From contig NZ_CP126170.1 in the NCBI RefSeq assembly GCF_033170385.1, positions 3,992,001 to 4,056,000 of the forward strand: a DNA stretch of 64,000 nucleotides, given 5' to 3'. Positions 56,495 to 64,000 of this stretch are shown piece after piece (position 1 is the stretch's first letter; each line of letters opens with the position of its first letter). This stretch comes from Xanthomonas rydalmerensis. GTDB lineage: Bacteria; Pseudomonadota; Gammaproteobacteria; Xanthomonadales; Xanthomonadaceae. Below the pieces are notes generated by a model. The model was given only the letters and a program-made list of their open reading frames with translations. It was not told the DNA's origin and did no database searches. The translations under genes and the position numbers were made by a program.

Positions 56495-57610
56495 CTACAG
56501 CACGATCCGCGCCCCATCCGCACGCGCCGAACGCTGGATCGCCTCGACGATGCGGATGTCGCGCAGGCCTTCTTCGCCGGGCACGCGCAGCGGCGTGCCG
56601 TGCAGGATCGCCAGCGCGTCCTCGTCCATCTGCAGCGCCTGCTGGTGCCGCACCCGCGCGTCGAACAGGCGGCCGTCGCTGGCCCGGCCGCGCACGCCGT
56701 CGTAGGCCTGGAACGGCGCCAGTTCGTACCAGCCGTTCGCGCACTCGGCGCGCAGCAGGTTCATGGTGCGGCCGAAGCTGGCCGCGCAGGTGGCGGTCAC
56801 CTCGTGCGGGAATTCCAGGGTGAAATGCATGTGCTCGTCGACCTCGTCGAACAGCGCCGGCCGCTCCGTGGAACGCCGCGCGCTGACCGCCAGCGGCTCG
56901 GTGCCGGTCGTGTAGCGCGCCGCGTTGAGCGGATACACGCCCATGTCGTACATCGCCCCACCGCCATACTCCGCGCGCAGCCGCCATGGCCGCTGCGCCG
57001 GGTCGGTGTCGCCATAGCCGGCGTAGCCCGCCTCCGCGCGCACGCGGCGCATCGCCCCGAACGGGCGTTCGCCGGCCAGGGCAATGAGGCGTCGGGTATT
57101 GGGCTCGTGCTGCATGCGGTAGCCGATGCTCAGCCGCACCTTGTTGCGCGCGCAGGTCTCGATCATCGCCTGCGCCTGCTCGGCATGCAGCGCCATCGGC
57201 TTCTCGCACCACACGTGCTTGCCGGCGGCGGCGGCGCGGATGCTCAGCGGCGCGTGCAGGTGCGGCGGCGTGACCACGTAGACCACGTCGATGTCCGGGT
57301 TGTCGGCGATGCGCTCCAGGTCGTCGTAGCTGTAGACGTTGCGATCCGGGATGCGATAGCGCGCCTGCCACTGCGGGATCTTCTGCGGCGAGCCGGTGAC
57401 GATGCCGGCCAGGCGACAATGCCTGGTCAGAGTGAGACCCGGCGCCAGACGGCTGCTGGCGTACTCGCCCAGCCCGACCAGGGCCACGCCCAGCGGCTTG
57501 CGCCGCCGCGATGGCGTCGCCGCCCACCCCATCGGTCCCAGCATGCCGGCACCGGCCGCGGACAGGCCGGCAAGCAACAGACGGCGGCGATTCGGCGAGG
57601 AAGGTGACAT
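56495..57610 (-). CDS. Tat-exported Gfo/Idh/MocA oxidoreductase
   Basis: A 371-residue dehydrogenase with a twin-arginine signal (NRRRLLLAGLSAAGAG). The Rossmann fold begins VALVGLGEYASSRLAPGL and the conserved CEKPMALH (with Glu-Lys-Pro) lies in the active site. The middle domain has GGGAMYDMGVYPLNAARY. The signal suggests a cofactor-loaded enzyme of the glucose-fructose oxidoreductase group folded before export. Divergent from the SMP-30-like gene, so a periplasmic sugar-to-lactone-to-acid route is possible but not proven. ATG 57610 preferred over TTG 57622. Confidence 0.9.
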   Translation of the reverse strand: MSPSSPNRRRLLLAGLSAAGAGMLGPMGWAATPSRRRKPLGVALVGLGEYASSRLAPGLTLTRHCRLAGIVTGSPQKIPQWQARYRIPDRNVYSYDDLERIADNPDIDVVYVVTPPHLHAPLSIRAAAAGKHVWCEKPMALHAEQAQAMIETCARNKVRLSIGYRMQHEPNTRRLIALAGERPFGAMRRVRAEAGYAGYGDTDPAQRPWRLRAEYGGGAMYDMGVYPLNAARYTTGTEPLAVSARRSTERPALFDEVDEHMHFTLEFPHEVTATCAASFGRTMNLLRAECANGWYELAPFQAYDGVRGRASDGRLFDARVRHQQALQMDEDALAILHGTPLRVPGEEGLRDIRIVEAIQRSARADGARIVL

Positions 57611-57735
57611 GCGCGACTCCAACCGGACGGTCTCTGCACCCTACCCGCATGCGCCGCATCGGCACTGTGAGCCACATCGCGCGATGCGCCATGGCCTCTG
57701 GCACACTGCCGCCTCCGCTTTTCCCGGAGACGCCG

Positions 57736-58635
57736 ATGCGCTGCCGCCCACTGCTCGCCGCCCTCGCCCTGCTGCTGGCTGCCCCGGCCGGCGCGCAGGA
57801 GCACCTGTTCCAGGCCCGCGACCTGGTCGGCGACGGCGTGTTCACCGACAAGATCGAAGGTCCTGCGACCGGCCCCGATGGTGCGCTGTACGTGGTCAAC
57901 TTCGCCCACGACGGCAGCATCGGCCGGGTCCAGCACGATGCCGAGGGCCGTGCGCAAGCCACCTTGTTCGTGGATCTGCCTGACGGCAGCATCGGCAACG
58001 GCATCCGCTTCGACCGCCGCGGGCGCATGTATGTGGCTGACTACGGTAAACATCGCATTCTGCGCATCGCCCTGCGCAGCAAGCGCATCGAGGTCTACGC
58101 CGCGCTGCCGGGCGCGTTCCAGCCCAACGACATCGCAATGGCGCCGGACGGCACCCTGTACGCCAGCGACCCGGACTGGAAGCACAACGGCGGCCAGCTG
58201 TGGCGCATCGACCGCGACCGCAGCGCGCATCTGATCGAGACCGGCATGGGCACCACCAACGGCATCGAGGTCAGCCCCGACGGCAAGCGCCTGTACGTCA
58301 ACGAGAGCGTGCAGCGGCGGATCTGGGTCTACGACCGTGCCGCCGACGGTGCCGTGTCCAACAAGCGGCTGTTCGCCAGCTTCGCCGACGCCGGCCTGGA
58401 CGGCATGCGCTGCGACGTCGACGGCAACCTGTACGTGGCCCGCTACGACGCCGGCAAGGTGATCGTGCTGGCGCCGGACGGCACGCTGCTGCACGAGGTC
58501 GCGACCAAGGGCCGCAAGCCCACCAACCTGGCCTTCGGCGGCGCCGACGGACGCGATGTCGACGTGACCCTGCAGGACCGCGGCGCGATCGAGACCTTCC
58601 GCAGCGACCGCCCCGGACGCGAGTACGGACGCTGA
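57736..58635 (+). CDS. Exported SMP-30/gluconolactonase-like beta-propeller
   Basis: A 299-residue protein with signal peptide (cleaved near GAQ). The rest is a six-bladed beta-propeller of the SMP-30/gluconolactonase/LRE group with repeats such as EGPATGPDGALYVVNF, IGNGIRFDRRGRMYVADY, PNDIAMAPDGTLYASD and GLDGMRCDVDGNLYVAR, which carry the metal-ligand Glu, Asn and Asp. It may hydrolyse a sugar lactone in the periplasm. It shares its control region with the Tat-exported Gfo/Idh/MocA gene. Confidence 0.9.
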   Translation: MRCRPLLAALALLLAAPAGAQEHLFQARDLVGDGVFTDKIEGPATGPDGALYVVNFAHDGSIGRVQHDAEGRAQATLFVDLPDGSIGNGIRFDRRGRMYVADYGKHRILRIALRSKRIEVYAALPGAFQPNDIAMAPDGTLYASDPDWKHNGGQLWRIDRDRSAHLIETGMGTTNGIEVSPDGKRLYVNESVQRRIWVYDRAADGAVSNKRLFASFADAGLDGMRCDVDGNLYVARYDAGKVIVLAPDGTLLHEVATKGRKPTNLAFGGADGRDVDVTLQDRGAIETFRSDRPGREYGR

Positions 58636-58716
58636 TGGGATGCGTATCGCAGCGGCGTCTCAGCCCGCGCAATGGCCACCTGGCATCCTGGCTGCACTGA
58701 CTGGAGGGCCGCGCAC

Positions 58717-59439
58717 ATGCAGCCGATCGAACTGAACAACCCGGCCGGCTTCGCCGACGAATTCCTGCGCCTGACCCTGCTGCAGGGCTTCCAGTCGCTG
58801 ACCAAGCGCGACCTGGAGCTGCTGATCTTCGTGTTGCTGGAACGCGACGGCGCGATCTCGCGCAGCGATTCCAACAACGCGGTGGCGATGCGCCTGCGGG
58901 TGACACCGGCCAAGGTCAAGGGCCTGCGCCGCGACGGCTATGCGCGTTGGCGCGCGCTGGTGCCGGAAGAGGGCGAGGCGGCGCTTGAGCGCATCGTCGC
59001 CACGGTGCTCACCGAGGACAACCTGCGCGCCGGGGCCAAGCACGTCAGCGAGCGCAGCAAGAAGGACGGCTTCCTGGCGATCCGCATCGAACACCCCGAC
59101 GACCAGCAGCGCTTCGAACAGGCCATCGTCGACGTCGGCGCCATGCCCGTGTACGAGCGCAACCGCGACGTGATGGCGGTGCGCTTCGACACGCTGCTGA
59201 AGATCGCCGAGCGCTGGGGCTACCTGCAGCCGGACCCGGAGAAGATCACCCAGGAGTTGCAGAAGCTCGCGCCGGCCGCCGAAGAGGTCGCCGACCTGTT
59301 GAAGAAGGACGTGAGCAAGCTACGCTGGGAGGATGTGCGCCGCGCGCTCAACAGCCTCGGCGCCAAGGCCGTCGCCAGCACCGCCGAGGGCGGGCTGAAG
59401 GGCCTGTTGAAGCTCGCGTTCCCGTTCATCCCCGGCTGA
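58717..59439 (+). CDS. Hypothetical protein with possible winged helix
   Basis: A 240-residue soluble protein I cannot name. The N-terminal half (about 10-75, LTKRDLELLIFVLLERDGAISR, then VAMRLRVTPAKVKGLRRDGYARW) looks like a winged HTH. The middle (LAIRIEHPDDQQRFEQAIVDVGAMPVYERNRDVMAVRF) is an alpha-beta unit and the C-terminal part is a helical tail (LRWEDVRRALNSLGAKAV, LLKLAFPFIPG), perhaps membrane-associated. GGAGGG precedes ATG 58717. No neighbours hint at a role. Confidence 0.62.
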   Translation: MQPIELNNPAGFADEFLRLTLLQGFQSLTKRDLELLIFVLLERDGAISRSDSNNAVAMRLRVTPAKVKGLRRDGYARWRALVPEEGEAALERIVATVLTEDNLRAGAKHVSERSKKDGFLAIRIEHPDDQQRFEQAIVDVGAMPVYERNRDVMAVRFDTLLKIAERWGYLQPDPEKITQELQKLAPAAEEVADLLKKDVSKLRWEDVRRALNSLGAKAVASTAEGGLKGLLKLAFPFIPG

Positions 59440-59480
59440 GCGCCGGGGCCGCCATTCCATCGCCGTCCCGGAGTTTCGTC

Positions 59481-59882
59481 GTGTCCATGTCCTGCCGTTC
59501 CCTCGCCCTGCTCTGCTGTCTGTGCGCCTGCGCCGCACCAGCCGCGGCGCAGAACCTCACCGCCACCTCCAGCGCCACCACCGAGCCGCTGCGCGATGCG
59601 CCGGTCAACGTGCGCGCGCAGCCGCTCAGCAACGGCGTGGTGACCCACCAGGTGCAGTTGCCAACGACGCCCGGCGAAGCGCAGGTCACCGTGCGCAGCA
59701 TCCAGCCCGACCGCGTCGCCGGCAGCTACCGCATCGACTTCGAGGCGCTGGACGCCGACCACGACGGCTACATCAGCCGCAGCGAAGCGCAGGCCAACCC
59801 GTCGCTGGCCGACGAGTTCGATGCCTTGGACACCACCCACAGCGGCCGCCTCAGCCGCGCGCAACTGGCCGGCTGGCTGTAG
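59481..59882 (+). CDS. Secreted EF-hand protein A
   Basis: A 133-residue protein with an N-terminal signal peptide (to about Ala23, CACAAPAAAQ). The C-terminal part carries an EF-hand loop DADHDGYISRSE (about 91-102) and a second, weaker loop (DTTHSGRLSRAQ). The region before it is a short beta-rich part. It should bind calcium in the periplasm. A close paralogue lies downstream. GTG 59481 or ATG 59487 as start. Confidence 0.85.
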   Translation: MSMSCRSLALLCCLCACAAPAAAQNLTATSSATTEPLRDAPVNVRAQPLSNGVVTHQVQLPTTPGEAQVTVRSIQPDRVAGSYRIDFEALDADHDGYISRSEAQANPSLADEFDALDTTHSGRLSRAQLAGWL

Positions 59883-60068
59883 CGGTAAACGGCATGCGTC
59901 CGGCGCCACCATGGCGGGCGCCGGCGCACCGCCGGTCGCCTTGCGGGCGCATTGGAAACGCTTGCTAAACAGCGCCGGCGCGCGCGCGCGAATGCCCGAT
60001 TTTTTTAGTGTCGATTAATTCGGCCAGGCCTATGTTCTTGACTCCTTCCCAGCAACAGGAGTCGTGCC

Positions 60069-60389
60069 ATGAACCGCATCGTTCCTCGTCTCGTCCCGTT
60101 CGCGTTTGCGCTGCTTGCCGCGCCGGCGCTGGCCATGGCGCAGTCGGCGCCGGACGAAGTGACCCTGCACCAGAACGGCCAGATCATCAATGTCACCTCG
60201 GTCGAACCAAACTCGATCGTCGGCGACTACCACATCGACTTCGCCAAGCTCGACAGCAACCATGACGGCTACATCAGCCGCGCCGAGGCCAAGGCCGATC
60301 CCACGCTGTACGCCGAGTTCGACGCCGTCGACGTGCATCACCACGGCCGCCTGAGCAAGGCCGACCTGCAAGGCTGGATGTCGACGTGA
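60069..60389 (+). CDS. Secreted EF-hand protein B
   Basis: A 106-residue paralogue of the gene at 59481: signal peptide to AMAQ (about residue 25), then VTLHQNGQIINVTSVEPNSIVGDYHIDFAKL, an EF-hand loop DSNHDGYISRAE (62-73) and a second weaker one (DVHHHGRLSKAD). AGGAGT precedes ATG 60069. A T7 run and a GC-repeat in 59979-60006 stand between the two genes, so each probably has its own transcript end or start. The 240 bases after it are free of genes. Confidence 0.85.
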   Translation: MNRIVPRLVPFAFALLAAPALAMAQSAPDEVTLHQNGQIINVTSVEPNSIVGDYHIDFAKLDSNHDGYISRAEAKADPTLYAEFDAVDVHHHGRLSKADLQGWMST

Positions 60390-60632
60390 CGCGACCCACG
60401 CGTCGCACGACCCGCATCCTTTCCACCACACGCGCCGCCTGCGGCCTTCCCGCCGCATGCGGCGCGACTGTTTTCTGAAGCGGCAACGCCGCAGACATCC
60501 GTCACGCGATGGTCGAAGGGTCGCGCAAACCATTCACTGCAGCTGCCGCCGCCATCGCCACTGCGTCGATCGCCGCGCCGCGCGCCTCACCCCAGCCTGG
60601 CCGTCCTGCCTCGCCCGCCGCGCTGACGACCG

Positions 60633-61121
60633 CTACAGCGTCCCTTCCTGCAGCGGCGCATCCTGCGCCCCACCCCACGGGTCGTCCAGCAGATAGCACG
60701 CCGACACCGGCTGCGTCGCCGGCACCAGGGTGAATCGGTAATACACTTCGTCATCGCCTTCGCAGACCTCGTAGTACAGCGCGTAGTCGCCGGGCTGCAG
60801 CGCCAGTGTCACATCGAAGGCCTCGGCGGCAGACGCCACCTGCACCCGCACGTCCGGATTCACACGGAACGGCACCTGCATGCGCCGCTGCGCGCGTGGG
60901 TCGGGCGCGAACGCCGTGGCCAGCACCAGGTGCACCTGCGCGCCGAACGCGTCCTCGGGCAGCGGGTCGAACACCACGTAGTCGCGGTGCAGGATCGCTC
61001 CCTGCTCCAGGTTGTGCGGCCCCCAGCGGCAGGCGGCCTCGTCGAAGTCGCGGGCGCGCAGTTGCACCTGGCTGTGGGAAATCAGCAGATCCACGGTCTG
61101 TGTCGCGTCTTGCATCGTCAT
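60633..61121 (-). CDS. ComJ-like protein (competence protein J family)
   Basis: A 162-residue protein. LLISHSQVQLRARDFDEAACRWGPHNLEQGAILHRDYVVFDPL has the same layout as ComJ, the inhibitor of the DNA-entry nuclease in Bacillus (I-S-x-S-Q-x start, W-x-x-x-x-x-x-Q-G-x-x-x-R). ALQPGDYALYYEVCEG fits its later strand. No NucA-like nuclease gene is adjacent. ATG 61121 or the third-codon ATG 61115. The family call is from motif order only. Confidence 0.55.
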   Translation of the reverse strand: MTMQDATQTVDLLISHSQVQLRARDFDEAACRWGPHNLEQGAILHRDYVVFDPLPEDAFGAQVHLVLATAFAPDPRAQRRMQVPFRVNPDVRVQVASAAEAFDVTLALQPGDYALYYEVCEGDDEVYYRFTLVPATQPVSACYLLDDPWGGAQDAPLQEGTL

Positions 61122-61164
61122 CCTCCATGGCAGGGACGCGGCCTGCGTGCTGCGCTTCGCGCCC

Positions 61165-61275
61165 TACCCTCACCCCAACCCCTCTCCCGAGGGGAGAGGG
61201 GCTCAAGCAACCAGCCGAAGCTGGCTCTTCCTTCTGCCTCCGGGAGAAGGTGCCCCGAAGGGGCGGATGAGGGTA
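61165..61275. repeat. 111-bp repeat with 8-bp terminal inverted repeats
   Basis: The element starts TACCCTCA and ends TGAGGGTA. Inside are CCCTCTCCCGAGGGGAGAGGG (61179-61200 area), a second stem GCCGAAGCTGGC-like and GGTGCCCCGAAGGGGC. Such CCCTCACCCC...GATGAGGG units are dispersed in Xanthomonas and Pseudomonas intergenic DNA. It is probably a non-autonomous repeat, or a terminator for the convergent side. Confidence 0.8.
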
Positions 61276-61335
61276 CGGGCGCCGCTCGGCGCGTGGTCGG
61301 ATCCTGCGGCCGCCGCATCCGGCCGGAGCGTGCGC

Positions 61336-62514
61336 TTACACGCCGGAAGCGCGCTTCCAGAAACCGTGCATCAACAACGGCAGCTTGCCGGCCAGGCCCA
61401 GCAACGGGCCGCGCAGCAGGGTCAGGTGCAGATCGTCGTTGGAGAACAGGCGATTGATCGCATCGAAACCATAGGCGGCGACAGTGTTGTCGCTGCGGCG
61501 ACCGCGCGCCCAGCGCGCCAGCCGCTGCGGCGCCGCCCAGTCGACCCGCTGCGCCTGCGCCTGCCGCACCAACGCCGCCAGCGCGGCGACGTCGCGCAGG
61601 CCCAGATTGACGCCCTGCCCGGCCAGCGGATGCACCACGTGCGCGGCATCGCCCAGCACCAGCAGGCGGCCGCGCTGGTAGGCCTCCACCAATTGCCGGC
61701 GCAGCGGGAAGCCCAGTCGCGGCGACAGCGCGCGCACCGCGCCCAGGCGGGCGCCGAAGGCCTGGGTCAGTTCGGCGCCGAACGCCGCGTCGTCCAGTGC
61801 CAGCACCCGCGCCGCCTCGGCCTCGGGCAGGGTCCACACGATCGAACTGCGGCCATCGGCGAACGGCAGGAACGCCAGCGGCCCGCCCGGCAGGAAACGC
61901 TGCCAGGCGGTGTCCTGGTGCGGCTGTTCGGTCTGCACGAAGGCGACCACGCCGCGCTGGCCGTAGTCGTGCGCCGGCGCGTCCAGTCCGGCCAGCCCGC
62001 GCAGCGTGGAATCGGCGCCGTCGGCGGCGATCGCCAAGCGCGCGTCCAGGCGGCTGCCGTCGTCCAGGCGCAGTCGCGCGCGCTCGGCCGAAGGCTCCAG
62101 CGCCTCCACGCGCGCCGGGCAATGCACCTGCACGCCGGCCGCCGGCAACGCCGCCCACAGCTGTTCGACCAATAGAGTGTGTTCGACGATCCAGCCGAGC
62201 TGGTCGCGGCCCAGGGTGTCGGCGTCGAAGGCCAGCTCGCCACCGCCGCCGGCATCCCACACGCGCATGCGCCGGTACGCGCTGGCGCGCTGCGCCAACA
62301 CCTGCGGCCACACGCCCAGGCCCTGCAACAGGGCCGCGTTGTCGGGGGCGAAGGCGTACACGCGCAGGTCCGGCGTGTCCGCCGACCAGCGTGGCGGCTC
62401 GCGGCCCTCGACCAGGGCCACCGCCAGGCCTTCCGCAGCCAGGGCCAGCGCGCAGGCCGCGCCGACCACGCCGCCGCCGACCACCACCACATCCAGCACG
62501 CCGCGCCGGCTCAT
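61336..62514 (-). CDS. UbiH/UbiF/COQ6-family FAD monooxygenase
   Basis: A 392-residue flavoprotein hydroxylase of ubiquinone synthesis. The FAD-binding GGGVVGAACALALA is at about 14-27, the DG motif is LAIAADGADSTLRG (about 165-178), and the GD motif with the conserved H-x-x-x-P is LVLGDAAHVVHPLAGQGVNLGLRD (about 290-314). It hydroxylates the ring of an octaprenyl precursor at one of three positions; which cannot be told here. ATGA overlap with the upstream ubiH gene. Confidence 0.9.
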   Translation of the reverse strand: MSRRGVLDVVVVGGGVVGAACALALAAEGLAVALVEGREPPRWSADTPDLRVYAFAPDNAALLQGLGVWPQVLAQRASAYRRMRVWDAGGGGELAFDADTLGRDQLGWIVEHTLLVEQLWAALPAAGVQVHCPARVEALEPSAERARLRLDDGSRLDARLAIAADGADSTLRGLAGLDAPAHDYGQRGVVAFVQTEQPHQDTAWQRFLPGGPLAFLPFADGRSSIVWTLPEAEAARVLALDDAAFGAELTQAFGARLGAVRALSPRLGFPLRRQLVEAYQRGRLLVLGDAAHVVHPLAGQGVNLGLRDVAALAALVRQAQAQRVDWAAPQRLARWARGRRSDNTVAAYGFDAINRLFSNDDLHLTLLRGPLLGLAGKLPLLMHGFWKRASGV

Positions 62515-63725
62515 GCGCGCGCCTCCCGGCACAGTTGCGGCACGTCGCCGCGGAAGCCCATCGCGCCGCCGACCAGGAACGACTGCAGCGGCGCGGCCTG
62601 CGCCGCCGCCAACAGGCCCAGGCTACGCAGCGGGCGCAGCAGCGGTGTGGGATTGGCGGTCAAGCGCGCCAACCCGCCGGAGAACGTCACCGTGCGCTGG
62701 CGATCCTGCTCGCGGCGCTGCGCGTACTGCTGCAGCAGCGCCGGCGCGCCCGGATCGGTGCCGTCGCGCTCGATCAGCTCGGCCAGGGTCAACGCATCGC
62801 GCAGGCCCAGGTTGAAGCCCTGCGCGCCCAGCGGGTGCAAGGTTTGCGCGGCATTGCCCAGCAGCACCGCGCGCGCGTCGGTCAGCCGCTCGGCCAGCAC
62901 CTGCACGATCGGGTAGGCGCTGCGCTCGCCGCTGCCCAGCAGGCGGCCGACGCGCCAACCCAGCGCGTCCTGCAGCCGCTGCAGCCAGGCGCCCTCGTCC
63001 AGCGCGGCCACCGCCGCGGCGTCCTCGGCGGCGACCGCGTGGATCGCGCCGTAATGGCGGTCGCCGCGCGGCAGCAGCGCGGTCGGGCCGTCGTCGCGGA
63101 AGCGCTCGTAGGCGGTGCCGTCGGGCTGGCGGCTGCCGCGTACCCGCGCCACGAACAGGGTCTGCTGGAAATCGTGTCGCGTTGCGCCGATGCCCAAGGC
63201 CTCGCGCACCGCGCTGGCGCTGCCGTCCGCACCGACCAGCAGACGCGTGTGCAGGACCTCCTCGCTGCCGTCGCGCACGATGCGCAGGCGGCGCACGCCG
63301 TCCTCGGCGTCGGCCTCCAGCGCCACGAACTGCGCCGGGCGGTAGCGGGTCAGCCGCACCGTCGCCGCCAGGCTGGCCTCCAGCGCCTCGCCGAAGTCGC
63401 GCGCCACCACCACCTGGCCGAAGGCCTCGCGCCCGTAGTCGGCGGCTTCCAGCCGCACGCGGCCGAAATCGCCGGCGCGGCTGACGTGGATGCGGCGGAT
63501 CGGCCCGGTCGGCGCGCGCAACCGCTGCATCACGCCGAGCGCGCTCAGCGCGTTGACCGTGGCGGCGGCGAAGCTGAGGTTGCGCTGGTCGAACACCGGC
63601 GGCAACGCGCCCGGCGGGGCGGCCTCGATCAGGCCCACGTCGATCCCCAGCCGGTCCAGGGCGATGGCCAGGCTGGCGCCGACCAGGCCGCCGCCGACGA
63701 TCACTACGTCATGTCGTTTGCTCAT
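62511..63725 (-). CDS. ubiH: Ubiquinone biosynthesis hydroxylase UbiH-like
   Basis: A 404-residue paralogue of the following gene: FAD-binding GGGLVGASLAIALD at about 11-24, the DG motif LLVGADGSASAVREAL and the GD region AVLLGNAAQTLHPLGAQGFNLGLRD. There the usual G-D-A-A-H reads G-N-A-A-Q. UbiH makes the C6 hydroxylation; the N-terminus MSKRHDVVIVGG and the LGNAAQTLHP segment match UbiH. ATG 63725 was chosen since the extension upstream has no conserved residue. It is divergent from the membrane gene at 63870. Confidence 0.88.
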   Translation of the reverse strand: MSKRHDVVIVGGGLVGASLAIALDRLGIDVGLIEAAPPGALPPVFDQRNLSFAAATVNALSALGVMQRLRAPTGPIRRIHVSRAGDFGRVRLEAADYGREAFGQVVVARDFGEALEASLAATVRLTRYRPAQFVALEADAEDGVRRLRIVRDGSEEVLHTRLLVGADGSASAVREALGIGATRHDFQQTLFVARVRGSRQPDGTAYERFRDDGPTALLPRGDRHYGAIHAVAAEDAAAVAALDEGAWLQRLQDALGWRVGRLLGSGERSAYPIVQVLAERLTDARAVLLGNAAQTLHPLGAQGFNLGLRDALTLAELIERDGTDPGAPALLQQYAQRREQDRQRTVTFSGGLARLTANPTPLLRPLRSLGLLAAAQAAPLQSFLVGGAMGFRGDVPQLCREARA

Positions 63726-63869
63726 CCGGCCATGATACGACCCGCACCCGTCTGCCCGGTGAGCGCCAACGCCCGGCTTGCGCCGCACAGGCCGCCCCGG
63801 CGCGCGGCACTCGCGCGCGCCACGCTTCCAGTAGAATCCCGGGTCTTACGTGCACCGGTGCCCGCCGCC

Positions 63870-64000
63870 ATGACGCCTTCCGCCCACCGCCTCCCCGCCC
63901 TGCTGCTGTTGACCGCACTGCTGGCCGCGACCCGTATCAACCACTTCGGGGCGATCCCGGACGCGTCGTGGGCGGTGTTCTTCGTCGGCGGCTTCTACCT
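63870..64000 (+). CDS. Membrane protein, N-terminal part (truncated by window end)
   Basis: The frame starts at ATG 63870 with MTPSAHRLPALLLLTALLAA, continues ATRINHFGAIPDASWAVFFVGGFYL and is cut at the window edge. It shows a hydrophobic helix and a second starting at about residue 33. It may be a DUF6580-type small membrane protein, but too little is seen. Confidence 0.55.
   Translation, partial: MTPSAHRLPALLLLTALLAATRINHFGAIPDASWAVFFVGGFY

Noticed and set aside
59979..60006. Alternating GC run followed by T7 before EF-hand gene B, considered as a terminator
   Set aside because: The GC alternation does not form a defined stem next to the T run, so it was not listed as a separate terminator.
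61336..63725. The two ubiquinone hydroxylase genes as one duplicated or split gene
   Set aside because: Each has complete FAD, DG and GD regions and standard length; they are paralogues in an operon.

Overview
The window is chromosomal DNA of a GC-rich gammaproteobacterium, almost certainly Xanthomonas or a very close relative in the Xanthomonadaceae. The evidence is the gene order ahpC-ahpF-oxyR, a GT41 O-GlcNAc-transferase-like gene directly after hemA-prfA, a type IV secretion effector with an XVIPCD-like C-terminus next to a lipoprotein partner, and many intergenic palindromes built on the arm GTAGGAGCGGCTTCAGCCGC. Genes are dense, often with ATGA overlaps, and extremely GC-rich, so long open frames opposite real genes are common and were ignored.

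Layout. 1-6200: hemA end, prfA, GNAT, GT41 transferase; a SoxR-type promoter in front of a frameshifted monooxygenase-like gene; moaB, an HTH gene and ppk2. 6201-10649: a cluster of REP-like repeats, tlpA-like and yihY genes (minus), wrbA, DUF2069, a one-domain asparaginase and a YbaK-type deacylase that appears to start at ATT. 10844-15623: secreted subtilase, ilvE, sufT, a small membrane protein. 15733-23290: two nearly identical IS110-family elements in inverted orientation, each inserted at the same position of a REP palindrome. They enclose pntB, pntA2 and a divergent ECF-sigma operon; pntA1 lies outside. 23509-35057: two tandem DUF1631 genes, nitroreductase, 5'-3' exonuclease, Nudix, N-formylglutamate amidohydrolase, a decayed MFS gene beside a LysR gene, a hypothetical, a transglutaminase-like gene. 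35180-40419: prolyl aminopeptidase, a predicted T4SS lipase effector with its lipoprotein partner, prmC. 40543-45691: OxyR operator, ahpC, ahpF, oxyR, rnk, tal. 45940-52842: DJ-1 family protein, two hypotheticals, msrA, DUF2007, glnS, AraC regulator. 52873-64000: EamA transporter, lipoproteins, deaminase, rlmM, Tat-type oxidoreductase divergent from an SMP-30-like protein, EF-hand pair, ComJ-like protein, two ubiquinone hydroxylases and a truncated membrane gene.

The most notable structure is the IS110 pair. The roughly 240-nt non-coding left end of each copy contains short segments matching, in order, the left target, the right target, the left donor and the right donor of the element itself, with a CT dinucleotide at both junctions. 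This is the layout expected of a bridge RNA that directs insertion into the REP palindromes of the host. Other points worth checking are the SoxR box (19-bp spacer) in front of a gene broken by a 29-bp tandem duplication, the ATT start, the effector-immunity pair with 22-residue repeats, and the nested GTCAAC repeats upstream of glnS.
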